A stretch of DNA of 64,000 nucleotides from Aestuariibacter sp. (GTDB lineage: Bacteria > Pseudomonadota > Gammaproteobacteria > Enterobacterales > Alteromonadaceae). This document shows positions 26,316 through 35,636 of the stretch, piece after piece (the stretch's first letter is position 1; every line of letters starts with the position of its first letter). Position numbers and translations under genes: made by a program. The stretch is taken from NCBI GenBank assembly GCA_017794925.1, contig CP051238.1, positions 1,163,186 through 1,227,185 of the forward strand, in the 5' to 3' direction. Under the pieces are notes generated by a model, which did not search any database, was not told the origin of the DNA, and worked only from the letters and a program-made list of their open reading frames with translations.

Positions 26316-26933
26316 TTAGTCGCCTAATACGTGGGGATCAAACGCGTGTCCGAGTTTCTCGGTTTTGGTGCGAATATAATGTTTGTTGTCTTTGGTTACA
26401 CCGTGATCAATAGGTTTACGTGCAACCACATTAATACCCAGCGCTTCTAATGCGGCGGTCTTTCGCGGATTGTTGGTCATTAATTCCACGTTCTTCACAT
26501 TCAGGGTGTCCAGCATCACTTTGCACATATCATAGGTGCGCATATCGGCATCAAAACCCAGATGTTCATTGGCTTCTACCGTGTCCATACCATTATCTTG
26601 CAGATGGTAGGCGCGGATTTTGTTGATTAAACCAATGCCTCGCCCTTCCTGACGCAGGTACAACAATACGCCATAGCCTCGCTCAACAATGTTCTCCATG
26701 GCGCGTTCTAGCTGAAAGCCACAGTCACAGCGCGTGGAAAACAGCGCGTCACCGGTTAAGCACTCGGAGTGAATGCGAATAGGCACCACGTCGTCGGGCT
26801 GCCAGGAACCATAAGACAGTGCAACGTGTTCGGTGCCACCGTCTTCAACAAAGCCATGAATAGTGAACTCACCTTTTCGGGTAGGGAGTTTGGCTGCGCT
26901 AACAAAGCGATACTGTGGGGATGTACTGGTCAT
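26316..26933 (-). CDS. ribA: GTP cyclohydrolase II
   Basis: First enzyme of riboflavin synthesis, converting GTP to the diaminopyrimidine with loss of formate and pyrophosphate. About 205 residues, near the E. coli length. Zinc ligands are seen in SECLTGDALFSTRCDCGFQLE, and the catalytic region YLRQEGRGIGLINKI is typical. The ATG at 26933 gives a protein starting just before AAKLPTRKGEF; a frame open to 27002 would add an atypical extension. It lies 90 bp downstream of the selO-linked small gene and ends at a hairpin. Confidence 0.95.
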   Translation of the reverse strand: MTSTSPQYRFVSAAKLPTRKGEFTIHGFVEDGGTEHVALSYGSWQPDDVVPIRIHSECLTGDALFSTRCDCGFQLERAMENIVERGYGVLLYLRQEGRGIGLINKIRAYHLQDNGMDTVEANEHLGFDADMRTYDMCKVMLDTLNVKNVELMTNNPRKTAALEALGINVVARKPIDHGVTKDNKHYIRTKTEKLGHAFDPHVLGD

Positions 26934-27023
26934 GAAACTCAATGCCGGTTTAAATCTGATAGTGCTATATGGGGGTCGAGACAGGGTTTGCAAGGCCCGC
27001 AATTGATATAATATAGCATTTTT

Positions 27024-27353
27024 TCACTCAGAAGCCACGCGTGAAAGTAGTGCGTGTAATGCCTCACTCGGATTTTTGTAGTCCTGACTGTAACCCGACG
27101 GGGTTAACCACATGGCTTCGCAAAGCCATTCAGCCTGCAACAATAAGTCCATGTCGGGCAGTGAATAACGCGCCTGAGCCCGGTCAGCCCCCCATTCTTG
27201 TTCGGTAGGTGCTTTGCCAAACAGTATACCGAGTGCGTCGCAAAGCCGGGTAAATGCTATGGGTTTAGTGGGTAATGGCAGGTTAACCATAAGCTGGCCG
27301 TCTGGGCTAACGCTCAATGCGTCGAACAACACTGACGGCGTTAACTGCTGCAT
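27024..27353 (-). CDS. Small protein of unknown function coupled to selO
   Basis: 109 residues, no signal peptide or membrane segment, slightly acidic, with DALGILFGKAPTEQEWGADR and ARYSLPDMDLLLQAEWLCEA as the most distinctive stretches. I do not recognise a family. Its start lies inside the 3' end of selO (13-bp overlap, 27341-27353), so translation is probably coupled to SelO. It could be a partner or substrate of SelO, but this rests only on position. Confidence 0.65.
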   Translation of the reverse strand: MQQLTPSVLFDALSVSPDGQLMVNLPLPTKPIAFTRLCDALGILFGKAPTEQEWGADRAQARYSLPDMDLLLQAEWLCEAMWLTPSGYSQDYKNPSEALHALLSRVASE

Positions 27354-28765
27354 GACAGGCTCACGGCTTCATTATTTTCGCCCGCTTGCTCGAAGGGCTC
27401 GCTGGCATTGGTTGATTGATACGGCGTATTGAGTGCCAGCAATAATTGTTCAGCAACTGAAAAGTCGTCCTGTTCAGCAGCCTCAATGGCTTTCTGTAAC
27501 GAATGGGTTCGCGCAATGACGGCCGGGTTTCTGGCGAGTATGGCGTCTTTGCTGTGAGAACACGATTGCCGGCGTTGACGATAATCCTGCCACCACCCGT
27601 CGAACGCGTTACGGTCGACAAAGTGATCGCGCAGGCCGGTGGTTTGGTCCTCAGGTTCCGCATCGGCTAACCAGCGGAAACTTTGTGTATAGTCGATAGG
27701 GTTTTGTGCCAGCATGGAAAGCCACTGATTCAGACAGGCCTCGTGTTCCGCATCGTTATCCAGGCCAATACGCTCCAGCATGGTTTGTCGGTAAATAGCC
27801 AGAAACGCAGGTTCAAACCGGGTAAGGCAGTCTTTGATCTCGTCGACGCTCATATAACGGGAAAACGCATAAGCCAGCGCATTTAAGTTCCAAAGCGCGA
27901 TGCCGGGTTGGCGATCAAACGCATAGCGCCCCTCGTGATCGGAGTGATTAAACACAGCGTCTGATTTAAATTGTTCCATGAACGCATACGGGCCATAGTC
28001 AAAGGTAATGCCGTGAATCGACATATTGTCGGTATTCATGACCCCGTGCACAAAACCGTGTACCTGCCACAATGCCACCATTCTGGCTGTTCGCAAGGTA
28101 ATGGCTTTCAATAATGCCTTATGGGGTTCTGTTTGTGTCGCACAGTCCGGGAAATGACGTGTCAGGGTGTAGTCCATGAGCTTGTCTAAAATGACGAGTT
28201 CTTTACTGTGAAAGTAATATTCGAAATGTCCGAAGCGCAAGTGACTGGGCGCCATTCTAATCATCATGGCGCCGGGTTCAGGCAGTTCCCGGTACACGCG
28301 TTCATTGCTGGTTAGCAAACAGAGCGAACGCGAAGAAGGAATACCCAGATGATGGAGTGCTTCCGAGCCAATATATTCCCGCAGCGTTGAACGCAAAACC
28401 GCTCTGCCGTCGGCGTGACGGGAATAAGGGGTTTGACCCGCCCCTTTCAGATGCAAATCAAATTGCTCTCCGCTGTGATTCGTCACTTCTCCTAACAGTA
28501 ACCCCCGGCCATCACCCAGATAGGGGTTCCATTGTCCAAACTGATGCCCACCGTACTTTTGTGCGACTGCATGTTTTCCCAGTGTGCCCTGTTCAGCAAA
28601 AAGTTGCTCGACTAACCCTTCTTGGGTAAACCATTCAGTGGGTAAGTTGAATTGCTTTATAAGACTATCATTCGACATGCGTAGCGAGATATCACTCAGC
28701 GATTGCGGTCGAACCGGGCTTACGGTGTCTGCCAATTCAGTAGCGTAGTGGTGAGTTAACTGCAT
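27341..28765 (-). CDS. selO: Protein adenylyltransferase SelO (YdiU)
   Basis: 474-residue pseudokinase-fold enzyme that transfers AMP to Ser, Thr or Tyr of proteins, tied in E. coli to redox homeostasis. The glycine-rich nucleotide region HQFGQWNPYLGDGRGLLLG and metal-binding NTDNMSIHGITFDYGPYAF are present. The protein ends in LSCSS, retaining the conserved C-terminal cysteine that is selenocysteine in animals. It is followed by an overlapping small gene of unknown function. Symbol is used on strong sequence identity in conserved motifs. Confidence 0.93.
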   Translation of the reverse strand: MQLTHHYATELADTVSPVRPQSLSDISLRMSNDSLIKQFNLPTEWFTQEGLVEQLFAEQGTLGKHAVAQKYGGHQFGQWNPYLGDGRGLLLGEVTNHSGEQFDLHLKGAGQTPYSRHADGRAVLRSTLREYIGSEALHHLGIPSSRSLCLLTSNERVYRELPEPGAMMIRMAPSHLRFGHFEYYFHSKELVILDKLMDYTLTRHFPDCATQTEPHKALLKAITLRTARMVALWQVHGFVHGVMNTDNMSIHGITFDYGPYAFMEQFKSDAVFNHSDHEGRYAFDRQPGIALWNLNALAYAFSRYMSVDEIKDCLTRFEPAFLAIYRQTMLERIGLDNDAEHEACLNQWLSMLAQNPIDYTQSFRWLADAEPEDQTTGLRDHFVDRNAFDGWWQDYRQRRQSCSHSKDAILARNPAVIARTHSLQKAIEAAEQDDFSVAEQLLLALNTPYQSTNASEPFEQAGENNEAVSLSCSS

Positions 28766-28891
28766 AGTGAACCTTTATCTCAGAATTCACCGTATCTTAT
28801 CACTCTACACGCTAATTCCGTAATCAAACAAACAAGTGATCGGTTTGGGCAGTTACCCCGTAAGTATCAGCCTTAGTTAACAGGAGCCTCA

Positions 28892-29566
28892 ATGACAACT
28901 TCACCGGAAATCGTGCTACATCACCTGAACAACAGCCGTTCTCAACGTATTCTTTGGCTTCTGGAAGAGATAGGCGTAGCGTACTCGGTGAAGCATTACC
29001 AGCGCGACGCAAAAACGAACCTGGCTCCGCCAGAACTCAAATCGATTCATGCGCTCGGTCGTTCCCCGGTCCTGACGCATGGCGATTTGGTGATCGCGGA
29101 ATCCGGAGCAATTATCGAATTCCTGGTAGATAACTATGCCCCGCATTTAAAACCCATATCAACCCAAGACAACCTGCAGTATCGATTCTGGATGCACTTT
29201 GCCGAAGGGAGTCTGATGCCTCCTCTGGTCGCGCGATTGGTATTGGGCAAAGCTCGTGAAAAAGCCGGTCCGTTTTTCATTAAGCCAATAGTGAATAAGC
29301 TGGTAGATGGGATCATTGATGCCTACTACGGCCCGAATCTGGAGCAAAGCCTGAAGTACGTAAACGACCACTTAACCGATAACGAATGGTTTGCGGGGGA
29401 TAACCTCAGTGGCGCAGATATCCAGATGAGTTTTCCACTGGAAGCCATGCAAGGCCGTGTGGGTAAAGGTTTATATCCTGCCATCGATGAGTTTGTGCAG
29501 CGGATTCATGCTCGGGACGCGTACCAGCGTGGATTAGAAAAGGGCGGTGAGTACGCATACGCGTAA
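28892..29566 (+). CDS. Glutathione S-transferase family protein
   Basis: 224 residues with an N-terminal thioredoxin-like domain (VLHHLNNSRSQRILWLLEE) and an all-helical C-terminal domain. The SRSQRILW segment holds the serine/arginine expected near the glutathione thiol, and ALGRSPVLTHGDLVIAESGAI has the cis-proline and glutathione gamma-Glu-binding ES pair. Likely a cytoplasmic conjugating or thiol-transfer enzyme; the substrate cannot be told. It is divergent from selO and followed by a terminator. Confidence 0.92.
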   Translation: MTTSPEIVLHHLNNSRSQRILWLLEEIGVAYSVKHYQRDAKTNLAPPELKSIHALGRSPVLTHGDLVIAESGAIIEFLVDNYAPHLKPISTQDNLQYRFWMHFAEGSLMPPLVARLVLGKAREKAGPFFIKPIVNKLVDGIIDAYYGPNLEQSLKYVNDHLTDNEWFAGDNLSGADIQMSFPLEAMQGRVGKGLYPAIDEFVQRIHARDAYQRGLEKGGEYAYA

Positions 29567-29584
29567 TGCATAGTTAAATAAAAG

Positions 29585-29606
29585 GAGCCCTTTTTGAAGG
29601 GCTCTT
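29585..29606 (+). terminator. Terminator after the GST gene
   Basis: Stem GAGCCCTT / AAGGGCTC with loop TTTG, starting 18 bp after the GST stop and lying before the converging lipoprotein gene; can act on either strand. Confidence 0.75.
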
Positions 29607-29638
29607 AGTCTTCGATACATCTGGATTCGTTCGTAGCT

Positions 29639-30172
29639 CTACTGGAAGCGGTAGCTCACGTAGTTATCGCCCGGAATTTCCAGAATAACCTCATTTTCTA
29701 TGCCGATTGTGTTGAGTTCTACGAGCAGCTTTGTCACTGTGCTGGCGACTTCCACCTGACGGTACATACTGCCATTTGCATCAGTTTTAGCGACGGTCAG
29801 CAGTGCTTTATTTTGCAGCCTTTCATCATCCAGTTCCGTTATTTCGCTGTCGATAACTGAAATGAATATCAGCGTATTACTTAGTGCTTGCCCATTCGCG
29901 CCCGTTGCATTGATGTCCAGCGTCACCACCTTGAAGGTGTCAAAGTCAAAATCCGTTTCGACATACAGCTCCGTTGATTTATTCGCTGATTCATCGAGTG
30001 CTGCTGTATCCGGGGTGTAATCCACTGTTTCTGCAGGCGCGGGTGTCGGTGGGGCAGGCGCCGGGGTGTTGGTACTGCTTTCCCCACCACCGCCTCCGCA
30101 GGCCGATAGCACAATCAGGCACAACAACGCGGCGAATACATGTACATTTCTTTTGATAGTTAACATCGTCAT
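29639..30172 (-). CDS. Small lipoprotein partnered with an LruC-domain protein
   Basis: 177 residues with leader HVFAALLCLIVLSACGGGGG, a lipobox followed by a glycine run, then a Pro/Ala linker and a beta-sandwich-like body (VVTLDINATGANGQALSNTL). The linker plus fold suggest a surface or periplasmic domain tethered to a membrane. It begins 12 bp after the LruC-domain gene, with GGAG overlapping that gene's stop, so they form one operon. No family is assigned with confidence. Confidence 0.75.
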   Translation of the reverse strand: MTMLTIKRNVHVFAALLCLIVLSACGGGGGESSTNTPAPAPPTPAPAETVDYTPDTAALDESANKSTELYVETDFDFDTFKVVTLDINATGANGQALSNTLIFISVIDSEITELDDERLQNKALLTVAKTDANGSMYRQVEVASTVTKLLVELNTIGIENEVILEIPGDNYVSYRFQ

Positions 30173-30184
30173 TGCCGGTTTCTC

Positions 30185-31807
30185 CTAGCGAGTGGGGACA
30201 TAGTAAAGGTGATCATGAGGGCTGGTCTGGAACCAGTCTGGCGCGTTTTCACCAGAGCTCTCTACCCAGGCTTCGTAGTGGGGGTAACACCACACAATGT
30301 CTTTATATTCCTGAGGATAATGCCATGCACCGCTGATTTTCAGCCCCCAGGGCAAGTTTGCTGCACTGCGATAATAGCGGCCGTTTGCGACGTCGGTAGT
30401 ATCGGCGTGTTTACCAAACAAGCTGGTGTCCATTTTGTCGGTAGGTGGGTAACCGGCAAAGTGTATCTCGTGTCCGCGCTTAGCGGTGCGGAAAATAAAG
30501 AAGTCGAGGTCTGAGTGCAGTAACGCATTCACGCCACTGGTAAAGGCAATGTCGGCCGAAAAGGGGACGGGGTCATACTCCGGGCAGGTTTTTTCTGTAT
30601 TGAAGAACTTACAGCCGGGATCGTTACTGGTAGAGGTAAAGTCATGAGTGTCGTCCCAAAGTACCACCACCATGTTGGTTTGCCCTTGTTCGGCCAGCAG
30701 GGCGAACGAATTATTTCCAATCTGAATCGATCCTTCCTTGAACAAAGACGCGTCGCTGCCGAGCAACCTTACGGCAAAGCCGTTGTTAAAATCAGCCCCT
30801 CGGGCATCAATGTAGCCAGAAAGCTTAAAGCCGGTTATCGCGCCTTCCGCACTGTAGATAATTTGCATTTGCTCGCGAATGACCAGGTCGTTCATGTCGT
30901 AATCACCCAGCTGTGGCCATTTGTCTTCAAAAGCCAGTGAAACGTAGGCATTGTTCGATGGGTAATAGCTGCTAAAGGCGCGTTGGTAATTGTTTGGGAA
31001 TTGGTCAAAGGGATCGGCAATACCATCGGCGTCGCTGTCATCAGCTTCCGGAATAATAATCAAACTGTCTTTGTCCAGCGCGCTGCTTGGTGTGGTTTTT
31101 ACTGAGAAAACCGCATCGTTGAAGTCGTTATCTCCCCAGGTGCGAGGCAGATCCTCAAAGCCCAGTACCACCTCGTCAACATAAGGGTCGTAAAGTGCGG
31201 CCATGTGCTGACGCAGACTGTCAGTTGATTCCGGGTTAAGGTGTTTTAATGAATAATAATAGGGGACTGCGCTACTTTTTACCCCAGTGCTACTGGAAAA
31301 GCCATTCGCTGCAATAAAAAATCCAATACTGGTGCCAGCCGGGAATGTACCCAGACTGACTCTGTCACCCTGACGCAGATGAGGGTAAGAGAGATTGGGA
31401 AATACAATGGTTTCGCTCACATCGTTAATGGTAGCTGGTGGATTGTTAGCATCAAAGGTGAAGTAGCCAAATGAATTTAGATAACCCGCACCTTCGTGAA
31501 GAAACGTCACAAATACCTCACCTTCCTCGATAAGGTGAATCGTTGACCCTGCATCATCGGTAATAAAGGCTTCGTTTAGCTCTGACTCAGGAAGCGCATT
31601 CGCAATACGAGCAAAGAAGTCCTCAGGGTAGTAATCTATATAGACGACATTGTCAGGCTTTCCTGTACTCTGATCATAGCCTTCTGGCCAGGCTTCACCG
31701 TTTAAGAATTGCCAAACGTACTGGCCGTTGGCAAGTTCCACAGCGTCCGTCGCGGGCGTTACCAAAGCCAGAGCAATGGCGGAGTAAATGGCATGCTTTA
31801 GTTTCAT
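30185..31807 (-). CDS. Exported LruC-domain protein
   Basis: 540 residues with a signal peptide. A DUF4114-like segment (VLGFEDLPRTWGDNDFNDAV) lies near the middle, followed by a calcium-binding-like DSDADGIADPFDQFP and the LruC domain (AFEDKWPQLGDYDMNDLVI). The two motifs W-GDNDFND and LGDYDMNDLV are similar acidic repeats. LruC-type proteins are extracellular or surface proteins of unclear role, named from Leptospira. It is followed in the same operon by a lipoprotein. Adhesion or matrix function is a guess; only export and domain content are supported. Confidence 0.82.
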   Translation of the reverse strand: MKLKHAIYSAIALALVTPATDAVELANGQYVWQFLNGEAWPEGYDQSTGKPDNVVYIDYYPEDFFARIANALPESELNEAFITDDAGSTIHLIEEGEVFVTFLHEGAGYLNSFGYFTFDANNPPATINDVSETIVFPNLSYPHLRQGDRVSLGTFPAGTSIGFFIAANGFSSSTGVKSSAVPYYYSLKHLNPESTDSLRQHMAALYDPYVDEVVLGFEDLPRTWGDNDFNDAVFSVKTTPSSALDKDSLIIIPEADDSDADGIADPFDQFPNNYQRAFSSYYPSNNAYVSLAFEDKWPQLGDYDMNDLVIREQMQIIYSAEGAITGFKLSGYIDARGADFNNGFAVRLLGSDASLFKEGSIQIGNNSFALLAEQGQTNMVVVLWDDTHDFTSTSNDPGCKFFNTEKTCPEYDPVPFSADIAFTSGVNALLHSDLDFFIFRTAKRGHEIHFAGYPPTDKMDTSLFGKHADTTDVANGRYYRSAANLPWGLKISGAWHYPQEYKDIVWCYPHYEAWVESSGENAPDWFQTSPHDHLYYVPTR

Positions 31808-31979
31808 CGCATTTCCTGCATGTTTACATTATCGATGCAGAGGAATAGCGACTTATGTGCCAATTATGACTTGTTAATTAAATCAATGGGTTAGGTTTTA
31901 ACGTTGATATGCATTTATTGCGTTTTCGCATATTGCAACGCAGTCTTGAGGTTTGTTTTATCGTTAGGAGGTGCTCATA

Positions 31980-32312
31980 ATGCCGTTAAACAGGCCAGGC
32001 AGCCGTCATGCCCGGCTTAGTCCTGGTAACGTGATAACGAGTTGTGTGGTAGCTGGTGTATTAGCCGGATTAGTCAGCATTAAAATACGACATATAGCCA
32101 CTATGCCAATCGCGGTTTATTTGGCTATTGCGGGGATTAGTGCCATTGCGCTTATTGTTGCATTTAAATACAAATTCGCCTTGTCTCCATGGGGAAGCAG
32201 TAGAGTTGAGAAAAGCCCGTTGGCGTTCTATGTGTCGCTAACATTCTGGCTGTATCTGTTTTTTATGATCAATATTGGTTTATGTATCAGCGTGTTGAAC
32301 CGTTCTGGTTAG
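31980..32312 (+). CDS. Small predicted membrane protein
   Basis: 110 residues with three hydrophobic segments (ITSCVVAGVLAGLVSI, MPIAVYLAIAGISAIALIVA, FWLYLFFMINIGLCISVL). AGGAGG lies 9 bases before the ATG at 31980, which is preferred to the GTG at 31971. I do not recognise the family; a resemblance to DUF1294-type proteins is weak. Its stop overlaps the converging recQ stop by four bases. Confidence 0.65.
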   Translation: MPLNRPGSRHARLSPGNVITSCVVAGVLAGLVSIKIRHIATMPIAVYLAIAGISAIALIVAFKYKFALSPWGSSRVEKSPLAFYVSLTFWLYLFFMINIGLCISVLNRSG

Positions 32313-34162
32313 TCGTCGCGTTGTAAATAGTCCTGAATGAGCTGTAAAAAGGCATCACCATAACGTTGTAGCTTGGTTCGGCCAACACCACTTACCGCTA
32401 AAAGCTGATCCTCGCTGGTGGGTTTGGCATCAGACATCTCAGCCAACGTTGCGTCACTGAAAATGACAAATGGCGGTACATCGTGCTCTTGCGCCAGCAC
32501 CTTTCGCAGGTGTTTTAAGCGAGCAAACAATGCTTTGTCGTAGTTTTTTAGTGCGCCTTTTACGGGTTTATCCTGTTTGATCTCGAGTCTTGGCGTGGCC
32601 AGCTCCACAGGTACTTCGCCTTTCAGGACGGCCCGTGCGGCTTCTGTGAGTCGAAGCACTGCGTGGTTAGCCACGTCAATTCGCACATAGCCCCGGTGTA
32701 TGAGCTGATTAATAATGTTGTGCCAGTATTGATCGCTTTGTGATTTGCCAATGCCCCAGGTTGAGAGCTTTTCGTGGCCGGATTCCTGAATGCGTTTGTG
32801 TGATTTTCCGCGCAGCACGTCAATAACGTACTGGGTGGCAAAGCGTTGTTCCAGTCGAAGAATACAGCTAAGTACCATCTGTGCAGTCACCAGTCCATCG
32901 AAAGGTCTGGGTGGGTCCAGACAGATATCGCAGTTACCACAGGCTTTATCACTGAACTGAGAAAAATAGTTGAGCAGTACCTGACGACGGCAGGTCTGTG
33001 CTTCGGAGAACGATTCCATGGCGCTGAATTTCTGTAATTCTATGGCATTGCGTTCGGCGTTTTCGCCTTGGTCAATCCATTGTTTTACCCGCGCACTGTC
33101 TTTTTCATCGAATAGCAGCATGGCTTCAGCTGGCAGACCGTCACGCCCGGCACGGCCGGTTTCCTGATAGTAGCTCTCAATACTTCGAGGCACGTCATGG
33201 TGAACAACGTAGCGGACGTTGGATTTGTTTATACCCATACCAAAGGCAACCGTGGCAACCACAATGTCGATTTTATCGGTAATAAACTGGCGTTGTACAA
33301 ACGCGCGTTCATCTGCCTCCATGCCAGCGTGATAGGCTGCACAGCGCATGCCCTGGCGGTGAAGTTTGGCGTTCAAATCATCCACCTTGGCGCGTGAATT
33401 ACAGTAAATAATCCCGCTGCCATCCTGTTGCTTGATATAAGTAACAATCTGGTCGAATGCTCGGTATTTTGGCACCACCCTGTAGCGAATATTGGGCCGG
33501 TCGAAGCTTCCCCGATACACCAGTGGATCGATTAATCCTAACTGAAGCAGGATATCCTGCTGCGTGGTGGTATCCGCAGTGGCCGTTAAGCCAATGAGCG
33601 GGATGTCAGGAAAACGTTGCTTCAATAATCCAAGACCACGGTAATCCTGCCGGAAGTCATGACCCCAGTGTGACACACAGTGCGCTTCATCTACGGCAAA
33701 CAAGGCAATGGGTAAACCTGCCAGCATATTCAGAAAATATGGCTGCAACAGGCGTTCAGGGGAGACATAGACCATGTCATAATCGCCGTCTTTGAGTGCC
33801 TGTGTTGTGTTGTGTAACGTTTCTGGCTCCAGACTCGAGTTAATATAGGCTGCTTTAACACCCGCTTCCTTGAGCTGTTCCACCTGATCCTGCATTAACG
33901 AAATTAGCGGCGATACTACAATGCCCGTGCCTTCTCGCACCATGGCGGGTATTTGATAACACAGTGACTTTCCGCCACCGGTAGGTAATAACACCAGCGC
34001 ATCGGCACCGTTAATTAGTTGCGCGATGACTTCGGCTTGCCCATCGCGGAACTCGCGATAACCGAAGGTATCTTCCAATACTTGTTGGGCACGCGCTAGT
34101 GCCTCGGGGTTATCCGTGGGTATGGTTTGCTGTGGGAGTGGGGATAGAGATGTCACTGTCAT
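32309..34162 (-). CDS. recQ: ATP-dependent DNA helicase RecQ
   Basis: 3'-5' DNA helicase of the RecF recombination pathway, 617 residues. Helicase motifs are clear: Walker A LLPTGGGKSLCYQIPAM, DEAH box AVDEAHCVSHWGHDFR, and motif VI YYQETGRAGRDGLPAEA. The RQC zinc-binding cysteines lie in CRRQVLLNYF..CGNCDIC, and a C-terminal HRDC domain follows (LLAVSGVGRTKLQRYG). It is divergent from mgtE and converges on a small membrane protein gene. Confidence 0.97.
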   Translation of the reverse strand: MTVTSLSPLPQQTIPTDNPEALARAQQVLEDTFGYREFRDGQAEVIAQLINGADALVLLPTGGGKSLCYQIPAMVREGTGIVVSPLISLMQDQVEQLKEAGVKAAYINSSLEPETLHNTTQALKDGDYDMVYVSPERLLQPYFLNMLAGLPIALFAVDEAHCVSHWGHDFRQDYRGLGLLKQRFPDIPLIGLTATADTTTQQDILLQLGLIDPLVYRGSFDRPNIRYRVVPKYRAFDQIVTYIKQQDGSGIIYCNSRAKVDDLNAKLHRQGMRCAAYHAGMEADERAFVQRQFITDKIDIVVATVAFGMGINKSNVRYVVHHDVPRSIESYYQETGRAGRDGLPAEAMLLFDEKDSARVKQWIDQGENAERNAIELQKFSAMESFSEAQTCRRQVLLNYFSQFSDKACGNCDICLDPPRPFDGLVTAQMVLSCILRLEQRFATQYVIDVLRGKSHKRIQESGHEKLSTWGIGKSQSDQYWHNIINQLIHRGYVRIDVANHAVLRLTEAARAVLKGEVPVELATPRLEIKQDKPVKGALKNYDKALFARLKHLRKVLAQEHDVPPFVIFSDATLAEMSDAKPTSEDQLLAVSGVGRTKLQRYGDAFLQLIQDYLQRDD

Positions 34163-34244
34163 TGGGCGTCGATTTTACGCGTTTTTGGCGAAATAATCAG
34201 GCCTTTTTAAGATCAGTTTTTCTCATTCTGAATTTACTGAAAAG

Positions 34245-34253
34245 TGCTATAGT
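34245..34253 (+). promoter_or_regulatory. Candidate extended -10 promoter for mgtE
   Basis: TGCTATAGT forms an extended -10 element (TG at 34245-34246, TATAGT at 34248-34253), 36 bp upstream of the mgtE start. No good -35 is present, as expected for extended -10 promoters. Sequence inspection only. Confidence 0.4.
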
Positions 34254-34289
34254 GACGCCCAGTTATCCACTTCTAAGGCGGAGTCCTTT

Positions 34290-35627
34290 ATGGCCGAACC
34301 ATTACCAACCCTGATTGAAGAAATTGTTGCCGACAACGGAAATGACGATATGCAATCGGTAGCGGAGTCGTTATTGCCGGCTGAACACGTGGAAATTGCA
34401 ACACTGTTGGAATCACTGCCGGTTGAAGAACGCTTGTCGTTATGGGAAGCCTTACCTGACGACCGAAAAATTGACGTGCTGGTAGAAATGCGGAGCGACC
34501 CTCGTGAAGTGCTGATTTCAGCCACCGAGGATGATCAGTGGAGCAAAATCCTCACCGGTATTGATGCGGAAGATTTACTTGAGCTGATGGACTCATTGCC
34601 GGCCAAGCTTATGGAGCTGGCATTTCAGGCATTGGACGACCAGCAACAAGGCTACTTCCGTGACGCGACACAGTTTCCTGACGAGCAAATAGGTCACTGG
34701 ATTTCACATGATGTGCTGGCTATGCCATTAAATGCCAAGGTACGCGACGGTTTGCGCCGCATTCGCCGTAATGTGCCACCGCATTGTGATACGATCTTTC
34801 TGATTAATCGCTCCGGTCAGTTTTCAGCGGCCGTGAAATTAACCAAAGTGTTTGGCGCGCCGGAGCATTTACCATTGGTGGAGCTTACTGAAGAATTTAT
34901 TCCGGTGATTAAAGGCTCTGACGACAGCACAACCGCGTCTTTACAGGTGCAGCGTAGTGGCTTTGCTGCGTTGCCGGTGGTCGACGATACCAACAAACTA
35001 CTAGGCCGGGTCGATATTTTAAGTGCCTGTGAACTGGTCAATGAAAACTACGAGCGTCAGGTGATGGCCACCGCGGGTATGGATGAAGACGAGGATTTAT
35101 TTGCGCCCGTCGCTAAAAGTGCCCGCAGTCGCGCGCTGTGGTTGGGGATCAACCTGCTCACCGCATTTCTGGCTTCCTGGTTTATTGGGTTGTTCGAAGC
35201 AACGTTACAGCAAGTTGTTGCGCTGGCCGTGCTGATGCCTGTGGTAGCAAGCATGGGCGGGATTGCAGGAAGCCAGACGCTAACACTGATTGTACGGGGT
35301 CTGGCATTAGGCCAGGTTACAGGTGCCAACCTGAAAGCCCTGATGACCAAAGAACTGAAAGTCGGCGGGGTGAACGGCGTTATCTGGGCGTTAGTTATCG
35401 GCATTGTGGCGTTTTTCTGGTTTAGTGACCCGCTGCTGGGCTTAGTGATCTGCCTGGCTATTTTCATGAATATTCTGGCCGCTGCCCTGGCCGGAGTATT
35501 GCTGCCTGTGGTGTTGGATAAGTTGAAAATCGATCCTGCGCTTTCCGGGTCGGTTATTCTCACCACGGTTACTGATATTGTGGGATTTGTTGCATTCCTT
35601 GGCCTCGGCAGCCTGTTTTTATTGTAG
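34290..35627 (+). CDS. mgtE: Magnesium transporter MgtE
   Basis: 445-residue dimeric Mg2+ channel. The cytoplasmic N domain (ESLPVEERLSLWEALPDD repeats) and CBS pair form the magnesium sensor; five membrane helices follow, including the signature PVVASMGGIAGSQTLTLIVRG and LKVGGVNGVIWALV. Intracellular magnesium is known to close the channel through the N and CBS domains. It is read divergently from recQ and lies 9 bp before rarD, so the two may share a transcript. Confidence 0.93.
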   Translation: MAEPLPTLIEEIVADNGNDDMQSVAESLLPAEHVEIATLLESLPVEERLSLWEALPDDRKIDVLVEMRSDPREVLISATEDDQWSKILTGIDAEDLLELMDSLPAKLMELAFQALDDQQQGYFRDATQFPDEQIGHWISHDVLAMPLNAKVRDGLRRIRRNVPPHCDTIFLINRSGQFSAAVKLTKVFGAPEHLPLVELTEEFIPVIKGSDDSTTASLQVQRSGFAALPVVDDTNKLLGRVDILSACELVNENYERQVMATAGMDEDEDLFAPVAKSARSRALWLGINLLTAFLASWFIGLFEATLQQVVALAVLMPVVASMGGIAGSQTLTLIVRGLALGQVTGANLKALMTKELKVGGVNGVIWALVIGIVAFFWFSDPLLGLVICLAIFMNILAAALAGVLLPVVLDKLKIDPALSGSVILTTVTDIVGFVAFLGLGSLFLL

Positions 35628-35636
35628 GGAGATAGT

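Noticed and set aside
27341-27352. SelO as a selenoprotein with in-frame TGA
   Set aside because: The C-terminal residue position is an ordinary cysteine codon before SS and the stop; no SECIS-like need arises.
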